Assembly (NCBI RefSeq): GCF_004345665.1
Contig: NZ_SLWR01000007.1
Location: forward strand, 248,001 to 312,000
DNA length: 64,000 nucleotides
Direction of reading: 5' to 3'
From: Kribbella antiqua
GTDB lineage: Bacteria; Actinomycetota; Actinomycetes; Propionibacteriales; Kribbellaceae
Made by a program: the position numbers and the translations under genes. The notes under the pieces are model-generated. The model did no database searches. It saw only the letters and a program-made list of their open reading frames with translations, and had not been told where the DNA came from. Positions 57,309-64,000 of the stretch are shown in pieces; positions within the stretch are counted from its first letter, which is position 1; the number at the start of each line of letters is the position of its first letter.

Positions 57309-59531
57309 GTGAGTGAAGCTCGTAGAAAGGCCGCGCCGGCGCGCAAGGCCAAGAGGCACTGGGCGCTGCGAGCCCTCGGGTGGTTCCTCGGTCTCTTCTT
57401 CCTGGGCATCATCGGCGGCGTCGCGACCTTCTTCATCGTCTACCAGACGACCGAGATCCCGGACATCAACAAGGCCTTCACCACCAACACCACCACGGTG
57501 TACTACTCCGACGGCAAGACGCCGCTCGGCTCGTTCTACGACCAGAACCGGCACTCGGTCCCACTGGCGCAGATCCCCAAGCGGGTCCAGGACGCCGTCA
57601 TCGCGGCCGAGGATCGCACCTTCTGGACCAACCCCGGCATCTCGCCGACCGGCATGGCCCGGGCGGCGATCAACATCGCCCGGGGTGAGCAGCTCCAGGG
57701 CGGTTCGACGCTGACGCAGCAGTACGTGAAGATCATGTACCTGACACAGGAGCGAACGGCCTCCCGGAAGTTCAAGGAGCTGTTCATCGCGACGAAACTG
57801 AGCCGCTCGCAGGACAAGAGCAAGACCCTCGAGGGCTACCTCAACACGATCTACTTCGGTGAGGGAGCGTACGGCGTCTCCGCCGCGGGCGACGCGTATT
57901 TCAGCCAGCCGGATCCGGCGAAGCTGACAGTGCCCCAGGCGGCTCTGCTCGCCACCGTGCTGAACAACCCGACCATCTTCGACCCGGAAGACAAGGACGC
58001 CACGACCAAGAAGCGTGTCCTCGGCCGGTACCAGTACGTCCTGGACGGGATGCGTCAGATGGGCACCATCACCGACGCTCAGTACGCCCAGTACAGCAAG
58101 GCCGTCCCGCCGCTGAAGAAGAAGCAGAAGAGCGACCGCTTCAAGGGGCCTAACGGCTTCCTGCTCGACATGGCCCGCAAGGAGCTCCTCCGGCTGGGCT
58201 ACGACCAGGACGAGATCAGCGGCGGCGGCCTGAAGGTCGTGACCACCTTCGACGTCAACAAGCAGAAGGACATGGTCGCGGCGGCGACGGAGAAGTTGCC
58301 GAAGAAGAACCGGCAGAACCTGCACATCGGCATGGCAGCGGTGAAACCGGGGACCGGCGAGCTGGTCGCGGTCTACGGCGGGCCGGACTACCTGACGAAC
58401 CAGTTGAACTGGGCAACGCTCAGGGGCCGGCCGGGGTCGTCGTTCAAGCCGTTCGCGGTGGCCGCCGCACTGCAGGACGGGAAGAGCATGTGGGACACGT
58501 TCCAAGGCGACAGCCCGATCGAGATCCAGGGCAAGAAGCTCCGGAACGAACTGAACACGGACTACGGCACGGTCAATCTGCTGAAGGCGACCGAGCAGTC
58601 GGTCAACACGGCCTTCTACGACCTGGTCGACAACCAGATGGGTGACGACGGCCCGAGCAAGGTCGTCGACGCGGCCGAAGCCGCCGGCATCCCGGCCTCG
58701 AAGACCCTGGAGGACGACCGGCACAACCCGTCCACGGTGCTCGGCCCGGATGCGTACGCTTCGCCGGTCGACATGGCGAACGCCTACGCGACCTTCGCGG
58801 CCGACGGCAAGGCCGCCCCGGTCCACACGATCAAGACCGTGACGAACGCCGATGGCAAGGTGGAGGTGTCGGAGAAGCGGCTGGAGAAGCAGATCAAGCA
58901 GGCGTTCCCCCCGGACATCGCGCGGATGGTCAACTTCGCCCTGCAGAACGTCGTCGAGAAGGGCACTGGCGAGCGGGCCGGTCAGCTCGACCGCCCGGTG
59001 GCCGGCAAGACTGGAACCGCCGGTGGTGTCGCGATCGAACACCGCGCCGAGAACGCCAAGTGTGACGGCTGCAAGGAGGGCGACGACACGTTGACCTCGT
59101 GGTGGACCGGTTACACGCCACAGCTGTCCACCTCGGTGCTGTATCGCGCCGGCAAGAGCGGTGAGTCCGACCTCGACCCGTTCAGCAGTGACCCGGCGTT
59201 CTTCGGTGGCAACTGGCCGGTGCGGACCTGGCTGGCGTTCATGGAGCCCGCCCTCGAGGGTCTGCCGGACGAAGGCTTCCCCGAGCCCGACGACGACGAC
59301 ATCAAGGACAGCCCGACGCCGACCTACACCCCGCCGCAGACAACCAACACTCCGACCAACACGCCGACGAGCACGCCGAGCAACACCCCGACCAACACGC
59401 CGACGAACACTCCGTCGAGTACGCCGACGAAGACCAAGCCGACGAAGACGCCGGGCTGGCCACCGATCCCGACCGGGGGCCCGACGACAGCCGAGCCCAC
59501 CAGAACTCCGAACCAACCCGCTGCAGGCTAA
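57309..59531 (+). CDS. ponA: Bifunctional penicillin-binding protein (class A)
   Basis: The 740-residue protein has one N-terminal helix (residues about 23-45). A GT51 glycosyltransferase follows, with the catalytic Glu in AAEDRTFW (E101) and GGSTLTQQYVKIMYL. The transpeptidase has Ser377 in SSFK, SVN in TEQSVNTAF and KTG at 567-569. The C-terminal tail (about 665-740) is made of TNTP/TSTP repeats and extends into the cell wall. The usual His in the GT motif EDxxFxxHxG is Asn here (FWTNPG), which is common in actinobacteria. GTG 57309 is preceded by GAGG at 10 nt. Confidence 0.94.
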   Translation: MSEARRKAAPARKAKRHWALRALGWFLGLFFLGIIGGVATFFIVYQTTEIPDINKAFTTNTTTVYYSDGKTPLGSFYDQNRHSVPLAQIPKRVQDAVIAAEDRTFWTNPGISPTGMARAAINIARGEQLQGGSTLTQQYVKIMYLTQERTASRKFKELFIATKLSRSQDKSKTLEGYLNTIYFGEGAYGVSAAGDAYFSQPDPAKLTVPQAALLATVLNNPTIFDPEDKDATTKKRVLGRYQYVLDGMRQMGTITDAQYAQYSKAVPPLKKKQKSDRFKGPNGFLLDMARKELLRLGYDQDEISGGGLKVVTTFDVNKQKDMVAAATEKLPKKNRQNLHIGMAAVKPGTGELVAVYGGPDYLTNQLNWATLRGRPGSSFKPFAVAAALQDGKSMWDTFQGDSPIEIQGKKLRNELNTDYGTVNLLKATEQSVNTAFYDLVDNQMGDDGPSKVVDAAEAAGIPASKTLEDDRHNPSTVLGPDAYASPVDMANAYATFAADGKAAPVHTIKTVTNADGKVEVSEKRLEKQIKQAFPPDIARMVNFALQNVVEKGTGERAGQLDRPVAGKTGTAGGVAIEHRAENAKCDGCKEGDDTLTSWWTGYTPQLSTSVLYRAGKSGESDLDPFSSDPAFFGGNWPVRTWLAFMEPALEGLPDEGFPEPDDDDIKDSPTPTYTPPQTTNTPTNTPTSTPSNTPTNTPTNTPSSTPTKTKPTKTPGWPPIPTGGPTTAEPTRTPNQPAAG

Positions 59532-59537
59532 CTTCAG

Positions 59538-59568
59538 AAGACGGCATCCCGCACCGGGGTGCCGTCTT
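59538..59568 (+). terminator. Terminator of ponA
   Basis: AAGACGGCATCCC (59538-59550) pairs with GGGGTGCCGTCTT (59556-59568) with one G-U pair and a 5-nt loop, followed by CGTTTG. It starts 6 nt after the ponA stop. Confidence 0.8.
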
Positions 59569-59662
59569 CGTTTGCCGCCCGCAACGGCTCCCTTTTCCTG
59601 GATGGGGCACCATTGGGGCGTGAGTTCGGCTCGGGTGGGTCTCATGGTGGGCGGTCGCGTCT

Positions 59663-60865
59663 GTGTTTGAGCGGACGGCGGCTGAGGAGCCCAAGCCTGG
59701 GCGGCCGCAACGGGCGCGGCGGGCTCGGGTGGACGGAGTGCGTCTGCGGCGGTGGATGCCGGCCGCGATGACCCGAGAGGTGCTCGGGTGGTGGCTGGTC
59801 ACCCGAGCGGGGTTGTTCCTGTTGTCCATCTCCGCGCCGCTGCTGTTCAACCGCGGGACCGACTACCCGAAGGTCTGGCGGGCCTGGCTGCAGTGGGATG
59901 TGTGGCATCTCAACGCCGTCGCGCAGTATGGGTACGACAACGGCGAGCCGTCCGGGGCGCCGCTGGCCGCGTTCTTCCCGGGCTTCCCGTTGCTGGTGCG
60001 GATCGTCAGCTGGACCGGCATCGGATATGTTGCCGCGGGCATCGTCGTGTCAGCGGTGGCCAGCGCGGTCGCCGGGATCTACCTCGCCCGGCTGGCGCAG
60101 TACGAGTTTCCGGAGCTCAGGAACCTCGGCCCGAGCGCGGCGCTGATGTGGTTCGCCGCGCCGGTCGGCGTGTTCCTCGCCGCCGGGTACACCGAGGCGC
60201 TGTTCTGTGCGTTCGCGTTTCCCGCCTGGCTGGCGGCGCGGCAGGGCCGGTGGGCGCGGGCGGCGATCTTCGTGGCGCTGGCATCGACCGTGCGGGTGTC
60301 CGGGATCTTCCTGATCTGCGCCCTGCTGGTCGAGTTCGTCACCTCGAAGAAGCGGGATTGGCTGTCACTGCCGTGGCTGGCGCTGCCCGCCGTACCGGTG
60401 CTCGGCTTCATGGCGTACCTGAAGCAGATCCACGGCTCGTGGTTCGCCTGGCAGGAGGCGCAGGAGAAGGGCTGGGCGCGCGAGTTCACCTGGCCGTGGA
60501 CGTCGCTCGTGCACACGTTCGAGGCCGCGAGTAGAGGTCACTTCGCCGGCGACCGCAGCGACTGGACCTGGATGTTCCGGGCCGAGCTGGTCACGCTGGC
60601 CGTCGGCCTGGTGCTGCTCGCATGGCTGCTCTGGCGCCGGTCCTGGGGCGAGGCCGCCTGGATCGCGGCCACCGTCGGTGCGTTCTGTACGTCGTTCTGG
60701 ATCTACTCGCTGACCCGCGCGACCCTGCTGTGGTGGCCGCTGTGGATCGGCCTCGCCGTACTGGCCCAGCGCAAGCCCTGGCTCGGTCGCCTGTACCTCG
60801 CCCTCGCGGTCCCCCTGGCCGCGATCTGGGCTGCCGCCTTCTTCACCGGCCGCTGGTCCGGCTGA
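59663..60865 (+). CDS. Mannosyltransferase-like polytopic membrane protein (PIG-V type)
   Basis: The 400-residue protein has a basic cytoplasmic N-terminus of about 35 residues, about nine hydrophobic segments and the GT-C signature region WDVWHLNAVAQYGYD near residue 80, where the WD with downstream acidic and aromatic residues resembles PIG-V mannosyltransferases. Later segments are FFPGFPLLVRI and AAGYTEALFCAFAFPAWLAA, also typical. It probably transfers a mannosyl or other sugar from a lipid donor outside the membrane. The start is GTG 59663 with no clear ribosome site. Confidence 0.8.
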   Translation: MFERTAAEEPKPGRPQRARRARVDGVRLRRWMPAAMTREVLGWWLVTRAGLFLLSISAPLLFNRGTDYPKVWRAWLQWDVWHLNAVAQYGYDNGEPSGAPLAAFFPGFPLLVRIVSWTGIGYVAAGIVVSAVASAVAGIYLARLAQYEFPELRNLGPSAALMWFAAPVGVFLAAGYTEALFCAFAFPAWLAARQGRWARAAIFVALASTVRVSGIFLICALLVEFVTSKKRDWLSLPWLALPAVPVLGFMAYLKQIHGSWFAWQEAQEKGWAREFTWPWTSLVHTFEAASRGHFAGDRSDWTWMFRAELVTLAVGLVLLAWLLWRRSWGEAAWIAATVGAFCTSFWIYSLTRATLLWWPLWIGLAVLAQRKPWLGRLYLALAVPLAAIWAAAFFTGRWSG

Positions 60866-60901
60866 GCTCAGGCCCGGTTCGGCTGAGCTCAGGTCCGGTT
60901 C
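60860..60901. repeat. Tandem 21-bp duplication at convergent gene ends
   Basis: Two adjacent 21-bp units (60860-60880 and 60881-60901) differ at one base. The first contains the stop codon of the mannosyltransferase gene and the second that of the methyltransferase gene, each as TGAGCTCA. Confidence 0.85.
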
Positions 60902-61500
60902 GGGGCCGTCATCCGCATCATCCAGTAGCTTGCCGGCACATGCGTGGCGTCGTTGATGACCTTGCCGTCGACCTCGCCGAAGGACTGCAGGGCGAGCTTC
61001 TCGAACGCTGCCGGCTCCCGGACGTACTCGCCGCGGTCGTTCTCCGACATCCACCGCGAGATCCGGCCCTGGGTCGGCTCGAAGCAGGTGTCGACGGTGA
61101 TCACGCGGCCGCCGGGACTCAGCACACTCGCGGCCAGGTCGAGCAGACCGGTGCACTGCTCGTCCGACAGGTGGTGCAGCAGCCCGAGCAGCAGCACCAC
61201 GTCGATCGGCGGCAGCGCCTTCGCAGCGGCTTCGTCGAAGTCGCCGCAGTGGAAGCTGGCGTTCTCCCCGCCGAAGCGCTCCTTGGCCCAGTCGATGTAC
61301 GGCGCGTCGGTGTCGAACCCGTGGTAGTTCAGCGGGCTGGGCAGACGCGGAAAGTAGTACGCCGGCCCGCAGCCGACGTCCAGCACGGTTTCACCAGGCT
61401 GGATCTCCTCGATACAGCGGTAGCGCAAGCGGTCGGCACCAACGATGCGTTGCAGCAAAACGTAGGCGGGGACGTGCTTGAGCAGGCCTTTCAGACCCAC
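60889..61500 (-). CDS. Class I SAM-dependent methyltransferase
   Basis: The 203-residue protein has the SAM-binding motif I VLDVGCGPAYYF, the acidic motif II in YHGFDTDAPYIDWA, CGDFDEAAAK, and motif IV region PIDVVLLLGLLHHLSDEQ. It resembles small methyltransferases of unknown acceptor. GTG 61500 (VGLKGLLKHVPA) was chosen because the region upstream is atypical; a TTG at 61557 is also in frame. GAGGAG lies 10 nt upstream of the GTG. It is convergent with the mannosyltransferase gene. Confidence 0.82.
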   Translation of the reverse strand: MGLKGLLKHVPAYVLLQRIVGADRLRYRCIEEIQPGETVLDVGCGPAYYFPRLPSPLNYHGFDTDAPYIDWAKERFGGENASFHCGDFDEAAAKALPPIDVVLLLGLLHHLSDEQCTGLLDLAASVLSPGGRVITVDTCFEPTQGRISRWMSENDRGEYVREPAAFEKLALQSFGEVDGKVINDATHVPASYWMMRMTAPNRT

Positions 61501-61572
61501 GATGGGTTCGCTCCTCGGTCGGGGATTTCGATCATGATTCAGGTCTAGACACGTCAAGTCAAGCGATCTTGC

Positions 61573-63885
61573 TCAGTCCTTCAGTTCGTAGATGATGACC
61601 TCTCCGTGGGTGTACTTGCGAGTGGCGAGCCGGTCGAGTTTGGCCTCGGCGATCTTGCCTTTTCGCGAGTCCGCGAAGATCCAGCGGACGTCGTAGTCAC
61701 GGCGCAGGGTGGCCAGCACCTCAGCGGTCGGCGCCGTGAGCGCCTTCGTCGTCAGTTCCACCCGATCGGGCCAGGGCGACGGCAGCAGGCTGTAGCCAAG
61801 CTCTCCGTCGGTGCCCTGGTTGGCCATCGACTGCTGGGTGTAGGCCCAGCCTTCCATCAGTGTTCGATGACCCCCGATGCCGCTGACCAGATAGCCACGC
61901 GAGTCGCAGATCGGACCAGGTCGGCGGCGGACCAGGCAGGCGGTGTTCGTCACGACCACGTCGTCCGGTGGTGCGTTCTGCTCCAGCCACAGCGCGGCTT
62001 GGATCTCGTCCGTGCTGTACAGCGGAAGTTCCGGGACAGGGATCTCGCGCTTCCCGGTGATCCCGTCCACCGCGTCCTGCCACTCCGACCAGGGCCGGCT
62101 GGGCAGGGCGAGGCTGACTGCGATGCATACCAGCAGGGCCAGGCCGAGACCTCGGACCTGCCGACGGGCGATCCAGACGACGAGCCAGAGGAGCACTCCG
62201 ATCCCGAGCGCCCCCGCAAGCCACAGCATCGGCTTCGACATGGCGTCGGTGATCTCTGCCGGGGTGACAGGCGCGGACCCGACGTTGCCGTACTCACGGA
62301 TCACCAGAGCGAGCGCCGTACCGGCCACCAGCCCACCGATAATGGTCACCCGGCGGGACCAGCGGCGGTGTCGGCTGACCGCGCCGTGCACCACGTACGC
62401 CGCTGCGACGGCGGCGAAGGGCTGCGCGCCACTGAGGAAGTAGAGCTGACCAAAGGCCGGATGGTCGACGACCAGGAACCCGGCCAGGGCTGCGATCAGC
62501 GTGCCGACCAGCCACCACATCGCCGGATCGCTACGGGTCTTGCGCTGTCCCAGACCCAGGAACGACACCGCCAGCACCGACTTGCTCACCAGGACGGACA
62601 CCAGGATCGCGATCGCCCAGTTCCACGTCTGCTGGTCGGCGTTCCGGAGCCCTTCGGTGAGCCAGCCACCCGGCGCTGGAGCGCCGATGAGTCCGGTCAG
62701 TTCGGTGTATCCCGGGAATGCCCGCACCATCCCGAACAGGCGCAGCGGAGTACCTGCGCTGCTGCCCGACACGGTCACCATCGACGCTGCCAGCACACCC
62801 ACCAGGGCGATTCCGGCCCCGGCGGTCCACAAGAAGAGGCGCCTGTTCCGCACCAGCAGGAACAGCGCCGCCAGGCCGGTCCCGCCGAGCAGCAGCGGCA
62901 CGTTGGTGGGCTTGGAGCCGGCGGCTGCGCACACGACCAGCAGCACGAGGAGCCAGGACCGTTTCGGCGCACCGCGGAACAACACGCCGATCAGGAGAGC
63001 CGCTGCTCCGACGCTGATCGTCGTACCGAAAGACTGCGACGGGCTCAGAAAGACGAGTGGAGCGGCTCCGACGCCGCCGACGTACTCCCAGAGGGCGACC
63101 CGCGTGACGACGGTGGTCAGCGCGACCGCGAGCGGAGCGGTCCACCAAGCGCGGCTGACCTGACGCGCGAGAGCGGCCACCGCGAGTACGAGCCCGACGA
63201 TGATCGGGACGAACCACAGCCTGAACAGCACGAGCCGGGGGTCGATCCCGGTGATCTGTGCCGCCGACGCCAGATGGGCGTCGGCGAACCAGTGGTACTG
63301 CATCGTCTCGCCCGCGACCTGCGGAATCTGCGGCGGGACGGAGCGGCCCAGCTCGTAGACGATCGACAGGTGCCACAACGCGTCCTGGTAGTAGTCGCCG
63401 CCGTCCGCGGGAACCTGCAGTGCACTGACTGAGGCGCCGTAGTGGATCAGGAACGTCAGCGACATGAGGATCGCCAGCGTCGCGCCCCAGGCGAACGGCA
63501 GCCGCGGCGCGTCCTGTGCCCGCCAGCAACGCCACAGCCGCGGTACGGCGGCGAAGACGACCAGCACCACCGCAGGCCACACCACCAGCCACTGCTGCTT
63601 CCCAGCGGCCGTGAACAAGGCCCAGCCGAGCAACTCGTAGGAGAGCCCGACGACGATGCCGATGCCGATGTCCTCCGGCCAGGTCCGCCGGGCCGGCGCG
63701 AAGGCGCGCAGCAGCAGCACGCCCGGCAGCACGACGCCGCCGATGAAGTAAGCGGTGTAACGGAGGATCTCGCCGTTCGTCACCCCTGTGGCGGCCAATA
63801 CCCAGTACGCGGTCACCGCTGGGAGCAGCCAGACGAGTGCACCCACGAACCGTGGCCAGGTAGACCTGCCAGACCCGTCGGACAT
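61573..63885 (-). CDS. Large polytopic membrane protein, glycosyltransferase-like
   Basis: The 770-residue protein has about 14-16 hydrophobic segments followed by a soluble C-terminal domain of about 150 residues (from YSTDEIQAALWLEQNAPPDD to the end KYTHGEVIIYEL). The first extracellular loop contains DGGDYYQDALWHLSIV and later GETMQYHWFADAHL, acidic/aromatic clusters that resemble GT-C glycosyltransferase active sites. The C-terminal domain resembles the outer domain of YfhO-like or similar large proteins. The precise family and function are not known to me. ATG 63885 begins a soluble N-terminus of about 10 residues. Confidence 0.7.
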   Translation of the reverse strand: MSDGSGRSTWPRFVGALVWLLPAVTAYWVLAATGVTNGEILRYTAYFIGGVVLPGVLLLRAFAPARRTWPEDIGIGIVVGLSYELLGWALFTAAGKQQWLVVWPAVVLVVFAAVPRLWRCWRAQDAPRLPFAWGATLAILMSLTFLIHYGASVSALQVPADGGDYYQDALWHLSIVYELGRSVPPQIPQVAGETMQYHWFADAHLASAAQITGIDPRLVLFRLWFVPIIVGLVLAVAALARQVSRAWWTAPLAVALTTVVTRVALWEYVGGVGAAPLVFLSPSQSFGTTISVGAAALLIGVLFRGAPKRSWLLVLLVVCAAAGSKPTNVPLLLGGTGLAALFLLVRNRRLFLWTAGAGIALVGVLAASMVTVSGSSAGTPLRLFGMVRAFPGYTELTGLIGAPAPGGWLTEGLRNADQQTWNWAIAILVSVLVSKSVLAVSFLGLGQRKTRSDPAMWWLVGTLIAALAGFLVVDHPAFGQLYFLSGAQPFAAVAAAYVVHGAVSRHRRWSRRVTIIGGLVAGTALALVIREYGNVGSAPVTPAEITDAMSKPMLWLAGALGIGVLLWLVVWIARRQVRGLGLALLVCIAVSLALPSRPWSEWQDAVDGITGKREIPVPELPLYSTDEIQAALWLEQNAPPDDVVVTNTACLVRRRPGPICDSRGYLVSGIGGHRTLMEGWAYTQQSMANQGTDGELGYSLLPSPWPDRVELTTKALTAPTAEVLATLRRDYDVRWIFADSRKGKIAEAKLDRLATRKYTHGEVIIYELKD

Positions 63886-64000
63886 AGTGATGGAGCCTAA
63901 CCGTTGCGGACGGCTATTTCGTCCAACGTTGCCCGACGGGGCATACCGGCTGTACCAGTCAGACAGCGTCTGGCACCGTCCGGCATGCGGACGCTTTGCC

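Noticed and set aside
59340..59440. Short tandem repeats encoding TNTP/TSTP in ponA as a repeat element or CRISPR-like array
   Set aside because: The repeats keep the ponA reading frame and encode a wall-spanning Thr/Pro tail usual for these proteins; spacing and length do not fit a CRISPR array.
57168..59645. 825-codon open frame antisense to ponA
   Set aside because: The plus strand encodes a complete class A penicillin-binding protein with all catalytic motifs. The reverse frame is a by-product of GC-rich codons, with low-complexity Arg/Leu/Val composition.
63938..63998. Weak inverted repeats at the right edge (CAGAC/GTCTG and a GTCC/GGAC pair around GGCATGC)
   Set aside because: The arms are short and the context is cut by the window end, so no function can be supported.

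Overview
The window is about 64 kb of very GC-rich chromosomal DNA from an actinobacterium. Codon use is strongly G/C in third positions, several starts look leaderless (a TAnnnT box 6-8 nt before GTG or ATG), and the gene families (DUF6049, F420-type LLM oxidoreductase, DUF222/HNH, PIG-V-like mannosyltransferase) are actinobacterial. The very frequent CGTAC pentamer and the gene mix remind me of Kribbella or another Nocardioidales genome. That assignment is an inference. No rRNA, tRNA, CRISPR array or intact insertion sequence was seen.

The two ends look like conserved near-origin core. On the left are a DUF6049 gene (cut by the window edge) and the CCA-adding enzyme. On the right are ino1 with its PadR regulator, an AtoE-type fatty acid transporter, the bifunctional penicillin-binding protein PonA, a mannosyltransferase-like protein, a methyltransferase and a large polytopic membrane protein. 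In Streptomyces, as I remember it, cca, ino1-padR and ponA lie within a few genes of each other, so roughly 50 kb here (about 3.4 to 53.8 kb) looks like lineage-specific expansion.

Inside that expansion, left to right: aminotransferase IV, a membrane/acyltransferase-like protein and a GNAT (3.4-5.4 kb); a secreted GH30 glycosidase with a divergent LacI regulator (5.5-8.5); a TetR-flanked acyl-CoA dehydrogenase operon with coupled start and stop codons (8.5-14.6); a two-component system next to a lipoprotein / HlyD-like / MacB-like ABC export operon (15.8-22.8) and an MFS permease; a DUF222/HNH endonuclease gene preceded by three inverted repeats (24.1-26.2); a small kinase, a DUF4188 protein, a collapsed hydrolase pseudogene, a thioesterase-alcohol dehydrogenase pair and a secreted metzincin protease (26.4-31.2); a dipeptide/oligopeptide ABC importer with an M20 amidohydrolase and a divergent AsnC-type regulator (31.4-39.1); an M48-type metallopeptidase coupled to a giant pseudokinase-DUF4011-SF1 helicase-nuclease protein (39.2-45.4); a multicopper oxidase/YceI/SnoaL cluster with a frameshifted LysR gene (45.4-49.7); and a decay zone with two paralogous HExxH proteins (one frameshifted), a 57-residue companion gene and a fragment homologous to the 3' end of the giant helicase gene (50.2-52.6).

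The most system-like candidate is the 39.2-45.4 kb two-gene unit: a metallopeptidase translationally coupled to a multi-domain helicase/nuclease with a degenerate kinase lobe. The helicase-derived fragment near 50.2 kb suggests this module has been duplicated and partly lost locally. All functional assignments rest on motif reading by eye; no database search was run.
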